Source: Prosapia bicincta
Lineage: Eukaryota; Arthropoda; Insecta; Hemiptera; Cercopidae
Length of the DNA stretch: 64,000 bases
Direction: 5' to 3'
Assembly (NCBI GenBank): GCA_036971475.1
Contig: JBAIZL010000002.1
Location: forward strand, 132,842,240-132,906,239
Each line of letters opens with the position of its first letter. Within the stretch, counting starts at the first letter, position 1. A program made the position numbers and the translations under genes. A model generated the notes under the pieces. That model was not told the DNA's origin and did no database searches. It saw only the letters and a program-made list of their open reading frames with translations. Positions 23,021-35,617 of the stretch are shown here, piece by piece.

Positions 23021-23063
23021 AAGCACTGAGGAAGGCGATTTCGTTGCTGAAACTAGTTTGTTT
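23021..23063 (+). ncRNA. Candidate type I hammerhead ribozyme
   Basis: By eye the strand folds as: stem I AAGCA (23021-23025) with TGTTT (23059-23063), 5 pairs including one G-U; core CTGAGGA (23026-23032), matching CUGANGA; stem II from 23033 to 23048 with one bulged G; core GAAA (23049-23052); stem III within the self-complementary ACTAGT (23052-23057); and U at 23058 as the base before the cleavage point. Hammerhead ribozymes with very short stem III are known in Penelope-like elements. Activity is inference. Confidence 0.6.
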
Positions 23064-23444
23064 TGTGTGTTTATTAAAGACTAATTTTTGTGAGATTTTG
23101 AGTCCACTACTTTGACTTTTACCTACATATTTATGTTGTCATTTTTAATTTATTTTACAATACAACAAAGTAGTAGTCATAAAAATCTGTTTTTTTTAAA
23201 TTCCTTATACATCTTATAGTATAGTAAAATAAATAAAACAAAATTTAAATTGCATCAACTAATTTAAAACATTTTTAAAATGCGGGTCACTATAACCCAC
23301 AGCGACTGAAATCAGCGGCACAGTAGATGAGACAGTTCTGAAACAATGTACAAAGCTGCTTATATGGTATAATCTAAGGATGAAGATTTGAAAAAGGTAA
23401 AATACAGCACATCTGATGTATCTTCATGTTCATTAAGACACCCA

Positions 23445-25523
23445 CCAACCTAGATTCTCAAGCACTACTCCGATACACTTTAGTTTTCTGTTGAAAATTT
23501 CTATTTTCTTAGTTTAGCTGGTTCTTCTTAAAGAGAAACAGAAGAATTAGGGAATTATTAAATTTATGGTGGTACACAACTCGCTGTGGCTTATGACTGT
23601 TGTACTTTTGATAATTTTATACTTTTCTGCTAAATTTTATATTCTTATTTTTATTTTGAGAATCATAATTACCTGCCAATCCTAGCATTGTACCACTTCC
23701 CACTGATGTGTTTCAGAGTAACTCCATCAGTCAGAACTGTTCCAACCTAGATTCTCAAGCACTACTCCGATACACTTTAGTTTTCTGTTGAAAATTTCTA
23801 TTTTCTTAGTTTAGCTGGTTCTTCTTAAAGAGAAACAGAAGAATTAGGGAATTATTAAATTTATGGTGGTACACAACTTGCTGTGGCTTATGACTGTTGT
23901 ACTTTTGATAATTTTATACTTTTCTGCTAAATTTTATATTCTTATTTTTATTTTGAGAATCATAATTACCTGCCAATCCTAGCATTGTACCACTTCCCAC
24001 TGATGTGTTTCAGAGTAACTCCATCAGTCAGAACTGTTCCAACCTAGATTCTCAAGCACTACTCCGATACACTTTAGTTTTCTGTTGAAAATTTCTATTT
24101 TCTTAGTTTAGCTGGTTCTTCTTAAAGAGAAACAGAAGAATTAGGGAATTATTAAATTTATGGTGGTACACAACTCGCTGTGGCTTATGACTGTTGTACT
24201 TTTGATAATTTTATACTTTTCTGCTAAATTTTATATTCTAATTTTTATTTTGAGAATCATAATTACCTGCCAATCCTAGCATTGTACCACTTCCCACTGA
24301 TGTGTTTCAGAGTAACTCCATCAGTCAGAACTGTTCCAACCTAGATTCTCAAGCACTACTCCGATACACTTTAGTTTTCTGTTGAAAATTTCTATTTTCT
24401 TAGTTTAGCTGGTTCTTCTTAAAGAGAAACAGAAGAATTAGGGAATTATTAAATTTATGGTGGTACACAACTCGCTGTGGCTTATGACTGTTGTACTTTT
24501 GATAATTTTATACTTTTCTGCTAAATTTTATATTCTTATTTTTATTTTGAGAATCATAATTACCTGCCAATCCTAGCATTGTACCACTTCCCACTGATGT
24601 GTTTCAGAGTAACTCCATCAGTCAGAACTGTTCCAACCTAGATTCTCAAGCACTACTCCGATACACTTTAGTTTTCTGTTGAAAATTTCTATTTTCTTAG
24701 TTTAGCTGGTTCTTCTTAAAGAGAAACAGAAGAATTAGGGAATTATTAAATTTATGGTGGTACACAACTCGCTGTGGCTTATGACTGTTGTACTTTTGAT
24801 AATTTTATACTTTTCTGCTAAATTTTATATTCTTATTTTTATTTTGAGAATCATAATTACCTGCCAATCCTAGCATTGTACCACTTCCCACTGATGTGTT
24901 TCAGAGTAACTCCATCAGTCAGAACTGTTCCAACCTAGATTCTCAAGCACTACTCCGATACGCTTTAGTTTTCTGTTGAAAATTTCTATTTTCTTAGTGT
25001 AGCTGGTTCTTCTTAAAGAGAAACAGAAGAATTAGGGAATTATTAAATTTATGGTGGTACACAACTCGCTGTGGCTTATGACTGTTGTACTTTTGATAAT
25101 TTTATACTTTTCTGCTAAATTTTATATTCTTATTTTTATTTTGAGAATCATAATTACCTGCCAATCCTAGCATTGTACCACTTCCCACTGATGTGTTTCA
25201 GACTAACTCCATCAGTCAGAACTGTTCCAACCTAGATTCTCAAGCACTACTCCGATACACTTTAGTTTTCTGTTGAAAATTTCTATTTTCTTAGTTTAGC
25301 TGGTTCTTCTTAAAGAGAAACAGAAGAATTAGGGAATTATTAAATTTATGGTGGTACACAACTCGCTGTGGCTTATGACTGTTGTACTTTTGATAATTTT
25401 ATACTTTTCTGCTAAAGTTTATATTCTTATTTTTATTTTGAGAATCATAATTACCTGCCAATCCTAGCATTGTACCACTTCCCACTGATGTGTTTCAGAG
25501 TAACTCCATCAGTCAGAACTGTT
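23445..25523. repeat. 297-bp satellite, 7 copies
   Basis: The unit starting CCAACCTAGATTCTCAAGCA recurs at 23445, 23742, 24039, 24336, 24633, 24930 and 25227, always exactly 297 bp apart, and the array ends at 25523. Copies are almost identical; visible variants are single bases such as CTTGCTG for CTCGCTG in copy 2, TTCTAAT for TTCTTAT in copy 3, GATACGC, AGTGTAG and GACTAAC in copy 6, and AAAGTTT in copy 7. The unit is AT-rich and shows no coding pattern. Confidence 0.97.
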
Positions 25524-25887
25524 CTTCCCTGCATGCAATGGTCTTTTATCTTATCTAACTACATTCTTCTTTGTTCTATTTGACCTTTACCTCATAACAG
25601 TTCTAGCTAATCAATGTTCTGCTCGTTTTAATCTATTTTTATTTGACAGTTTTTAAACATTATATTTGATTGGTTCTGTACTTGTTTATTTTTGTATTTT
25701 TCAACTGGGCTTTATATATTTTCAGATTTTCAATAATATTAAAGCGTTTTCCTTGATTTTCATTGCCTTTTCAATTTCCCTTGGTATATGTCCTTCTTCT
25801 ATAAGATGTGTTGCAAAATTTGAATTCATTTTTCTCTGTTTGTAAGATCTATGTTCTTTATACCTAGTTTTGAATTTTCAACCAGTT

Positions 25888-25960
<73 letters not shown>

Positions 25961-25962
<2 letters not shown>

Positions 25963-26032
25963 TTTTTTGGACTAGGAGACTGACAGACTTACCTACCAAG
26001 GTAAGTCTGTCAGTCTCCTAGTCCAAAAAATC
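25961..26032. repeat. 72-bp palindrome of Penelope family-2 terminus inside (TA)n
   Basis: A 34-bp arm beginning GATTTTTTGGACTAGGAGAC is followed by loop ACCA and its perfect inverse, ending at 26032. Long (TA)n tracts lie at 25890-25960 and 26066-26134. The arm is the same terminal sequence that bounds the elements at 18127 and 53867. This is the most reduced inverted family-2 structure in the window. Confidence 0.9.
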
Positions 26033-26061
26033 TAAATAATCTTTACCAACCAAAACTAACC

Positions 26062-26138
<77 letters not shown>

Positions 26139-26153
26139 CTATTGTAAGTAATT

Positions 26154-27420
26154 TTATCCACCATTAAGTACAATGATTTTACCTTGTGTGATAATGCACC
26201 TTTCGGTCACTTGACCATTGTCAAATAACTGATATTTTTCTGGTGTAGATGTTCGGTCTGTGATGTTGGTATTTGTTGACGTTACATGCATTTTCTCTTG
26301 ATCTGCGTGTATGATGTTTTTATATAGTATGTCTTCTGTATATGTGGTCTGTAGGTTCATTAAATTGTTGTGTGTGTTTTTATAAATCTGGTATTATTCT
26401 AGTGAGTTTAATTCTATTGGGTTATTATTTATTTCAAGTATGGTTAGGTTATTTTCGTAGTTTGTTATTTCATGTTTATGTAATATTAAATGTGCTGCAA
26501 CATTTGATACTTTTGTATTTTTATTTTTGAAAGCTCTGTAATGTTCTTCAAATCTTATTTTAAATGATCTGTTCGTTTCCCTATGTAAAATGCATTGCAG
26601 TCGTTACATGTAATTTTTTAAACTCCTGATAGGTTATGTTTTTCTGTATTTGTTTTGTGGTTTGTGTTATTAAGATATTTTATTATTTTGTTGTTTGGTT
26701 TGTATGTTGGAGTGTAGTATTCTTTGTTGTATATATTTGTTAGTTTTTCTATTTTGCTATTGGTGTATTTATATTTTAGGTAGATTTTTTTATTTTTATT
26801 ATTTTTGTGTTCAGGTTGTAGTGTTGTGTTAAGGTTAGGTTTTTTGTAAATTTATTGTTTATGTTTTTTATAAGGTGTTTGTTAAATCCATTTTCTATTG
26901 CTATTTTTATAATGTTATCTAATTCTTCATTTAATTTTTGTTTGTTATCTTGTGTGTATTTTATTGTTTTATTTATCATGTTACTGTAAGTGTTAATTTC
27001 GTGTGTCCAGGGGTGGTTAGATTTGTAGTGTATTGTGGTGTTGTTGGAAGTAGGTTTTCTGTGTACAGTAGTTTCTATTTTATTGTTATTTATATTTAAT
27101 GTGTTATTAGCAAGATAGTTAATTGTTCTGTTTGTTTCTGTTTCGACAGTGAATTGTATGTTTTCGTTGTATATATTTAGTTTGTTTAGTATTATGATGT
27201 GTTCGTTGTGAATGGTGGGTTGGTATATTACAAGTATATCGTCTACGTATCTTGTCCATAGTAAAATATGTGTGTGTTTAGTATAGGTTTAATAATTATT
27301 TGTTCAAATTATCGGATTTTAATATTAAGTAGTCGTTGTTTTCTAGTTTTTCTCTGAGTTTTATAATTTCTTTTTTATTTATATATTGTTCCGTGTCTTG
27401 TTTTTTCCGTTTTTATTAAG
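26154..27420 (-). pseudogene. Penelope-like element copy, truncated and internally deleted
   Basis: Reading down the minus strand from 27420, the first piece (near 27410-27310) matches the RT N-terminal region of the copy at 38800-38900. It then jumps to the catalytic box region, where 27260-27240 encodes LWTRYVDD. The RT C-terminus follows with INKTIKYTQDNKQKL (about 26970), then the GIY-YIG region near 26640-26400 and the tail to 26154. The palm motifs between the N-terminal block and YVDD are missing, so an internal deletion has occurred. Several frame breaks are present. It is closely related to the 38.17-40.64 kb copy. Confidence 0.85.
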
Positions 27421-29819
27421 GAGGATCAATGTTATATACTAATTGTTATTATAGTAAATGTTACTGAGTTTTTTAAAATATAAAATCAAATTTACTATAA
27501 TTTTGGTATGTAAAGAACAAACAACGCTCAAAAACATAGACAAAATTAAATTTATTAGTTTCCAAAACCATTAAACAGCAGTATAGAAATTGAACACTTC
27601 AAAACTGTTTGACAAGACGAAAAAGAAAGGAAAACAGGAAAGGAAATAACCATTTTCACAGAAAATATATACATAATAATCTTAATTTCCTAAAAAAATG
27701 TACTACTTAGATTAAATTCGTCTTAAGGAAGGAATAACCAGTCCAAATACTTACATACTATTAATATCTATTTACACGTTACCTAGGTACTGTATTTAAT
27801 ATCAGCTATAGCTATATACATTTTTGACATATTAAATTTTTCCTAAAATGTCAATCAACTACATCAAATTATTTTTACAAACAAATGTCTTCTTATTTTC
27901 ATGTTCTGTAGACAAATGTATCTTTATCAATTAATTTACAATAAATCTTGCCCGTGACTGAAAATAATTGGATTCCACAGACTTAATTCACTGTTTTGTC
28001 ATGCACAATGTGAAAAAAGATGTTTTCAACAAATATGTTTTTAATAAAATATTTTATATTGAAAAATATAGTAAATAAAAATTAATATAAATGCAAACAC
28101 TATCAATTTCATAAATTGATTTGTGGAAAATCAATGGTGTTTCATTTCCACTTTTTAAGCCAAGCACTAAAAAGCATCTCATAGGAAATTTCACTGTTCA
28201 TATTGGTCAGAATTTATCGTTGTATATGCAATTCATTAAACTATAACATTCTGTGAACATAGACTCTAATGTAGAAAATGACGAGAAACAATTATTTTTA
28301 CACTAATGACAATGATGTTGTGAAGGTCCTAAAAACAATTAACATAGAATATAATTTATATAGTCATATCCAAAGCAACATCTATATATTTATCCACTGA
28401 ATAAGCTATTCCTTAAGTGTTTTAAGAAATTCAATTTACATTTCACTGTACTGAAATTTACAAATATATTTAGAGAAGGAACGTCAGGGGATTTTCTTCA
28501 ACATTACTAAAGAGTAACATTTAGTGATTTAACGATATCCACAGTGTTTAATAGATATAAAAACAATAAGGGTTAACATAAATGTTAAACAAACAACAAT
28601 AATTGATAACATTACTATGCACTGCTTAAACAATCTGAGTACAAGTATGTTAGCAACGGTTATAAATTTTACATTTCTCCACATTAGAAAACACGATGTT
28701 TGAAGATGGAATATTCACAAATAACTAAGAAGTATTTGTAGTTATTGTTTCAAAATACCGCCAAAATGTTTATCTTTTACCTCAGTGTTTCGAATTTGTA
28801 AAATATTAAATTCATTACATTTATTCAATTTAATAACAACCTGGGCATATAAAATGAGGTATTTGTTGGTTCAAGAAAATCAGATATATTACGTTTAGAA
28901 AAAATACGTCATACATTGTTCCTTGCCCAAGTTTAAACCTTCATAATGATGACTATTTATTTTTTCAATATTTCAATTGTTATGCATAAATTACAAAAAA
29001 CCTTTAGAAGGATGAAAATGTTCTTTGGCAGATTTAACTTGTTCACTGTGGGTGATACCACAGTAGAATTTTATATGGTTGATGACCTACGGTGTTTGAT
29101 GATTAGTAGGCATCCTACTTCATGTTTCTATTCATGTTCTGTAAGGTTTAAGGATGGAAGTTGCCAAATAGTTTGTTAAAAAAGTGCCTATCTAATTCAT
29201 TCGAATTTGAGGTTTTATTTCAACCACTGGCGGTTTTATCCAGTGACTTTTTTAACAACTTTAAGAAAATATCACAACAAATTTAAAACTATTAGAATTT
29301 AGAGATAGTGTCATGTCTAACTACACAGCACAACTCTTGTCTTCTCACCCTCAGAAAACCTTCTAATTAAAAAAATAATACATCTACGACCATCATTAAA
29401 AAGAAAACACAATACTATTTAATAGAGGCTGGTATTTCAGGTTCATACGGATTGTTATTGCAATATTTTTCCTAACAATTCAGGTCTGTCTTAATCCTTG
29501 TTTTGTGAAATACTACAATTTGTTGTAGTGGTCTAAATTATAAAAGTAATATAAAATAAATATATTATATAAAATAGTTAGTTAATTACTGTAGATTTTA
29601 ACCCACTGGCGTGCCAGTTTTTCAGAGTCTGGTGTATTCTAAGAATTCCTATTAATTTGGCACTTTTAGACTTTTAAAAAAACAACTATAACTTTTTTAT
29701 TTCATTATATTATCTTGAAACATTTAGGACTTATTACTTAAATTGTATACTTCATGCAACTACTATTATAATTTTATTAATTTAATTAAATGTGTGTTGA
29801 TTACGACTAAAATTGTTTT

Positions 29820-29935
29820 CAAGCTTGATAAGGGCAATAAATTAGTTGCCGAAACGTACTAAATAAATAAACTAGTTGCCGAAACGTTGTACTAAATAAA
29901 TAAACTTTTGACTTGATATTCAACCGTCTTATCAT
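29820..29935 (+). repeat. Penelope-tail-like repeat with internal duplication
   Basis: AAGCTTGATAAGGGCAATAA ... TTAGTTGCCGAAACGTACTA shows the layout 'TTGATAAG, hairpin GGCAA/TTGCC, GAAAC' that resembles a hammerhead core with key positions changed. A second partial unit (ACTAGTTGCCGAAACGTTGT) follows directly, each ended by ACTAAATAAATAAAC. It is probably a tail fragment of another Penelope family. Confidence 0.5.
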
Positions 29936-31724
29936 TTACTCAAGAATTATCTCGAGTGCTCACACAAACATGAATATAAATAAATATGTCTGTTACACTT
30001 TAGTGCAAACCTCGACGACGTGACATTGTTTACAGCAAACACAACCTCAAAACTTCATGCGATGTTAAGTTATTATATTCGTATTTCCGGAAAGGTTACC
30101 ACTCCTAAACAACAAAATTACTGATTAACCTAGTAACAATAATCGTCCTGGTAAATGCTGCGATACAGCAGGAAAACGTGAAACTACTAGGAGCTACAAT
30201 GAACAGAAGAATTCCGTCCAGGAATTTCACGGCACTGCGACAGTACAACGGAAATGTTCTGTCCAAGTTTGGCAATGGGTTGATTTCTTATACAACTTAT
30301 TCTTGTATATAAATGTACATGTAAATTTTGTTTTGTTGTACCGTTTGTAACATTTTTTCCTTTCATTCCCAAATATACATAACAAATTAAATGCTCACTA
30401 TACATAGATTCTATTAGTAATCAAAAAGTATTTCGACTAGAAAGTTTGTGTATCGAGTTTTATGTTTTCATGTCTTGTAGGTTATATAAGTTTGCTTTTT
30501 CTAGCAGAACAACACCCATTTGTTGTCATTGATTTTTTACTAAAAAATTATTGTTATACTAATTTAACTTAAAATTTGTGTTTGGTGTCTAACAGAAACA
30601 TTTATAGGAAAAGATTCCCCCAGGAAAACAAATTTGGCCACACAGTGAACATGTTAAAGAAAGAGATTATGTTAAATATTTGTTATTCTGTGAGAGGTAA
30701 TATAAGCAATTTCCATGGCTGTTTTAACAAAAGAGACGGTACAATATTGTTTTATGAATTTTTAAACAGAAAAAAATGTAAAATTTTCGTTACATATATT
30801 TATTACAAATTAACAATCATTAATTTTACAATTAAATAATATTACTATATATCAATAACAAACAATCGGGCAGCTAATGAATTGCAAGATAAACATTTTA
30901 AACGAGTTATTTTACTACTGATTTTTTTACTCTAATGTCTCACATTAAGCAAACATGGATTTAGTTCACAGTATCGCACAAGACAATTATAATATTGTGT
31001 CAATTTTTTATTAATGCAAATTTACATCAACGTTTCACTTTTATACCTTTTTAAGTCTCAACACCATAAACTGACCTAGTATTTTCTTTGTAGTAGGGCT
31101 TATTTGTAAATTAGAAATTTGTTTTACATCCCAATATCATGAGTTATATACCTTTCTTCTTACCTACAAGAGGTTTTAGTTTGAGTACACCATTTTATTT
31201 TATCATTCATTAATTTAATTTTACTGAGACAAATTTTCATCAAAATTGAATCCTAAAGAGAAACAAATTAAAATTTAGTGTTAATTTATATAGTTTTTTA
31301 AAACAATAAATGAATTTAATGATAAAATAATATTGTTCTCAAAATAAAACCTTTTCAGGGTGAGAAGAAAGACATATACAACATACCCTATCATTGGGAT
31401 TTTAAACAAAATTCTAACTTCTTGAATAGACATAACTACAAAGAAAAGAATACGCGATAGTTACAGATTTCAGTCTTAAAAAGGTCCATAAGGATTCTGT
31501 AAATGGTAAGTGTTGACGTAAAATTAAATTCATAAAAAATTGACGCTATATAATTTTCTTGTGCAAATCATTGAACTCAATTCATGTTTAATTATTTTAC
31601 TATTATTATTATTATTATTTTACTCTTGTGAAAATGTTGACCATCCTTTCAATGTCCTCACTAAGACTAAAACTCTACTCGGTACTTTGTGGAACTTGAA
31701 ATAATTCAGTGTTTTTGATCTAGA

Positions 31725-31830
31725 TAAGGGCCATGAGAGCATTGTAATTGGCCGAAATGTTAACAAAAACGGTAAAGTAACCAGTTAAACAAAATCTGTT
31801 GTTTCAATTCATTATTTATTATCCAGATTA
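31725..31830 (+). repeat. Penelope-tail-like repeat (GGGCC...GGCCGAAAT)
   Basis: TAGATAAGGGCCATGAGAGC followed by ATTGTAATTGGCCGAAATGTT has the same order of elements as 29820: a purine-rich core, a hairpin stem GGCC/GGCC, then GAAA. The core is degenerate compared with CUGANGA. Confidence 0.4.
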
Positions 31831-32704
31831 TTTATTATTTTTTTACAAGGCATTAGAATCTTATTATAATTATATTGTATTAGGTTGTAACAATTTCCAA
31901 GTTGATTTGAAAAAAATGATTGTATACTTCTTACAATTAATTTATAATTCCGTAAATTAAATTCTGATGTGATTTAGCACTTAACAGCTTTTATAAATTA
32001 AAAATAGCAATGAAATCAGTTATTTAAATTCTTAAATTATATTTCAACAAATTATAAAACAGTAAATAATATTAAATCACAAATTTTAAAAAAATACTTA
32101 GTCTATAAATTACGGTTACATATGTCTTAGGCTTGTTTTGCATAAACCAGATATTTATATTCTCCATTTTATTAACATTTCTATTTAACATTTCTATTCA
32201 CAAGTTATAATATACAGTTATTTAACATTAGTTACAATTCTGACATTTTTTCAAAGTTATACATTTTATCTTTTATGAAAATATTAGGTACATTGTTTTG
32301 CTGGAATACCTATTCATTTTGTTAGAATCAAAAATAATACATAATTAAAATATTGAAAACATTAATTTTATTTGGATGCTCTTGCAAATCATATATTATA
32401 GCCTACCGGACTCATTATTAAATATATTTACAGAAAAATGAAAATATGGTAAATAAATTATTCCCATAAAAATCCCCAAAACAAAACTAATTTATGCTTG
32501 AAAAAATTAACGATTTTTACTGATTTACTTTGTGCAGTTTTTATACAATTTAATTTAGCCCATCTAAATTTTTTTGTTACCAATAAAATTATTAAAGTTC
32601 ATTTAATAAAATACCAACAAATATTATCTTTGATAAGGAAGAAAGGCCATCCAACCAAGCCAACCTCCGAGGAATGCTGTAAAGTCCAGCAGGCAAATTG
32701 ACCA

Positions 32705-33418
32705 CTAATCTTCATCAGATAACGGCTCATACTGTGCAGAAAGAAGAGGTGCAGGTTCAGGAACTGTTTCTGCAGGTGTTGTTTGTTTGGGTGGAACATT
32801 ACTTTGTACTGACACTGGAACAGGAGTAGCGCCTGCGTTCAAACTTAATGCTGAGAATGGATAGGTGTATGTAGCTGAGGTAGCAATAAACGGAGCTGGC
32901 GTAGGTGGAGGTGGTGCTGCTGGTGACGCTTGATCTTCTCCTTCATCAATCACCATCTCCCCACCACCAGGACTTTCACCACCACCACCACTACTGCTTT
33001 TAGCACCACCGTCCTCTTCAGAAGTTCTCATTACCTCAACAATACGATTTTTAACATAATCTAGAGGTGAAAGAGGAACTGGTGGTTCTGGATAATATCT
33101 TGGTCTTGAATTTGGAGATGGTGGCCCTACTATTCGCACAATGTTCCTTTCTTCACTTTTTTCTCTTGACTGACTTTGTACTTGATCAAGTTCTTTTTGT
33201 TGAAGAGCACGTCTCAGTTTCCAAGCTTGAGTCTCAAACGTGTGATACTGATGCCGAGTAGGTGGGGGATAGTCCTTACTGATGATTGACTCAATATGTT
33301 CACCTAAAGTTAAGGTACCAGCTATACCCATATTTTGTTTTCCTTCAGGGCTTCCTACAACAGTGTTTTTCAGTGGTGACAGTCTACCATTTGCTTCAGG
33401 ATCATCTCTGTGAAATCC
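32705..33418 (-). CDS. Smr: Smrter/NCoR-like corepressor, terminal coding exon
   Basis: This exon encodes the last 237 residues of the nuclear-receptor corepressor, a nuclear scaffold that links unliganded receptors to histone deacetylases. It begins at GGA (33418) after the acceptor TTTAATGTTTCAG, phase 0, and ends at a stop codon at 32707-32705. Early in the exon, LTLGEHIESIISKDYPPPTR fits the CoRNR box (I-x-x-I-I) that docks on receptors, as in the vertebrate 'LADHI..II..DF' helix. A charged segment (QKELDQVQSQSREKSEERN) and a conserved-looking PRYYPEPPVPLSPLDYVKNR follow. The rest is low-complexity: Ser/Gly, Ala/Pro and a C-terminal acidic YEPLSDED. Family membership is inferred from several separate motifs across the exons. 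Confidence 0.85.
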   Translation of the reverse strand, partial: GFHRDDPEANGRLSPLKNTVVGSPEGKQNMGIAGTLTLGEHIESIISKDYPPPTRHQYHTFETQAWKLRRALQQKELDQVQSQSREKSEERNIVRIVGPPSPNSRPRYYPEPPVPLSPLDYVKNRIVEVMRTSEEDGGAKSSSGGGGESPGGGEMVIDEGEDQASPAAPPPPTPAPFIATSATYTYPFSALSLNAGATPVPVSVQSNVPPKQTTPAETVPEPAPLLSAQYEPLSDED

Positions 33419-35617
33419 CTGAAACATTAAATATAAATTTTTTATATAAAATGAATTACCAAAACCTTTAGCATTATTTTAATACTGTTTTATTTGTATG
33501 GAGTTCTAAATTCACATTTTCATCTATACTAAACAAGAGAGTAAATACACCTAATCTTTAACACGTTCGTTACAGAGCGGTGTATATATGCACTGTCTGG
33601 TTTCTCTCGACAGACTGGCGATAAAAATTCGATCTTTCCACAAAGACACAGCGTTAATGTGGGCCTGATCTTAGTTACAGACCAAAAGTGGAATGATGTT
33701 GTAATAAGTTATGATACTACATAAAAACCCTAGAAGTATGTTTGTTGATTGTATATTTTTATTTTTCATTTTTTAGTTTTTTTTTGGGTTGGCGCATATA
33801 TGAGCCGGTCAGTCTATATGGATTATATCGTAGACCGAGCATCCCGTAATGAGCGTAAGAACTCGTCATTTGAGCGTCCCACGTAAGAGCCACTAAAATG
33901 GCTTATATCAACAAACACCCAAATACTTCGTCTTAACTAGTCATCTTGTTGTTGGTGTCGTGTTGTATTTTGCATTGTAAATTTTTATTAATTTTGTATG
34001 CTATTTTGTATCCTGTTTTTTGAAATTTGTCGGCTATTTTATTCGATGTTCTGTTCATGTATGGTATTGTGATGTATTTGTTTTCCCTCTCTGTAGTGTT
34101 AATTTTAGTGTTTTTTTGTATTTTGTACTATAGTTTGTCTATGGTTTTAGTGTGTCTATTATTGTGGTGTTGTATCCATTTGTGTATGCTAAATATTTAA
34201 TGGTGTCTAGTTCTTTGTTTATATTTTCTGTGGTCATTGGAACTTCTTTATGTCTATGGAGCATGGATCTGAAGGCAGCGTGTTTGTGTAGGATGTATTT
34301 TCTTCTAAGAATGTAACACAACAGGTAGTGAAAATAGAATTATTATCAACTAAATCTCAGTAAATTTTTCATATTATCTTGGGAATATAGTGGCATCAAC
34401 AAGAAATTACACTAGTAATTATGAATTGTACTATGTGATGTAACGTAGGACTCATTTTATGCATGCTGAGTACATCATGAGTAAATTGATGTAGAATTTT
34501 CTTTTCCTACGTCTTCCTTCAGAATTTTCTAGATATAATTGTGATGAATCTCTATTGTTGTCTATTAACATTTTATGTTTATTAGTACTACTAAACCAGC
34601 ATTGCTACTTTTGAAAAATGAATGCACAGTATTAAACAACAAGCTTCACACTACTTACAGATATAATTACAAACATGGTGTTATGTTAAGAGCTTGTTGT
34701 CAAGAGTTTGGCGTGACGCACTTATTTGTTAACAATTTTAGTGAAGTTGAGTTGATTATTCCAACCAAAAAAATTGTTTCATTGAATGTAGTTTATCTTT
34801 ATATAGTATAATAATAAAATAAAGTATTTTTAATGACGTATTATATTGATTTTCTCAAAATTTCAAAAAGAAGCCAAAAATATGGACTAAATATTTATTT
34901 GTTAAATAGTTCTTAAAAATCGGACTTGGTTGAAGTACAAAAAAATTGGTAGACTTAGATAAACTCATACTTACTAGGAAGTAGATTATAACATAAATTC
35001 CTTAAAAAGTAAATTAGTAAGTTTTAAAACTTGTACTTCTTATGAATCTTGTATAGCATTTATTGGATCTGAAGCATTACTTATCATAGACAGAATATGT
35101 TTACATTTTTGTCCTATACACAATATATTTATAAACTCACATATCAATAATATGTGACATATTTAAATATCATTGTGATAAACAACAAAAACATTTCAGC
35201 TTATTATGTGGGCAACCTTTAACATGGAATTGTGATTTTATTGATTATTGTTTACATACAAGACATAAAAGATAATGAGACAGTGATGCACAGATAAGAA
35301 AACATAATTACCCCAAAAGAATATCGGGCCAATTGGCCTGGCAGTGTTTATTTTATTATAAGAAATGTGTTTTTGTACTTAGATATGGTAGGAGAACAAA
35401 AAATAAGCATACATTATTTAAAAATAAGCTTAAAATATTTTGGCAATTATCCGGGAAAATGCCGATACTGTGGGTGGTAGCTAAAGTGTTAAATAAAAAA
35501 AATCTAGTAATAAAATAGAATATTTAAATACAAACCTTTAATAATCATGGAATATATAAATTCTACCTTGTGGAAATAAATACAGCTCAATTAAGTCTAT
35601 ATAATATTATATTTTAC
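33419..35617 (-). other. Smr intron (last)
   Basis: Donor GTAAAATA at 35617 and acceptor TTTCAG ending at 33419 bound this 2.2-kb intron between phase-0 codons. It contains a Penelope RT relic (listed separately). No alternative exon was recognised. Confidence 0.8.
33940..34321 (-). pseudogene. Penelope-like RT C-terminal relic
   Basis: The minus-strand frame from 34321 reads HKHAAFRSMLHRHKEVPMTT then ENINKELDTIKYLAYTNGYN, the pattern that follows the catalytic palm in Penelope RTs. A continuation after a stop (YITIPYMNRTSNKIADKFQK near 34070-34010) matches the linker before the GIY-YIG domain. Stops interrupt it and the nuclease is absent. Its sequence differs from the 38-kb element, so it belongs to another family. 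Confidence 0.7.

Larger units (their letters stand above)
22898..23124. repeat. Foldback element with hammerhead-like cores on both strands
   Basis: Arms 22898-23008 and 23014-23124 are nearly perfect inverted repeats around a 5-base loop TGAGT. They begin GGTAAAAGTCAAAGTAGTGG and contain ACTAGTTTGTTTTGTGTGTT and CACTGAGGAAGGCGA. A few differences lie in the GAC/GTC versus GAT/GTT part of an internal hairpin and preserve pairing through G-U. No coding sequence is present. Confidence 0.92.
20837..23303 (+). mobile_element. piggyBac-like transposon remnant with nested insertions
   Basis: The left end CCCTGTGGGTCATAGTGACC (20837) has an inverted counterpart at 23282-23303 (complement CGCTGTGGGTTATAGTGACC), giving terminal repeats of about 20 bp. 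Inside, plus-strand frames at 21181-21500 encode an acidic segment (NTDTDWSEEEEDKTDND) reminiscent of piggyBac transposase N-termini, with stops. No DDD catalytic core was found. Two later insertions interrupt it: the 922-bp Penelope palindrome and the 22898-23124 foldback. The superfamily call rests on the end style and the acidic N-terminus only. Confidence 0.5.
27421..32704. other. AT-rich region downstream of the Smr stop codon
   Basis: No further host coding sequence was recognised. Part of this stretch, on the minus strand just below 32705, must be the 3' UTR of the corepressor gene. A minus-strand AATAAA at 32372-32367 is one possible poly(A) signal, and others exist because the region is AT-rich. 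Two short Penelope-tail-like repeats are listed separately at 29820-29935 and 31725-31830. Confidence 0.35.

Noticed and set aside
23445..25523. Repeat array considered as a CRISPR array
   Set aside because: The 297-bp units are contiguous with no unique spacers, and the DNA is eukaryotic.
28946..29179. 77-codon plus-strand frame
   Set aside because: No domain, no splice support and no repeat relation; treated as chance.
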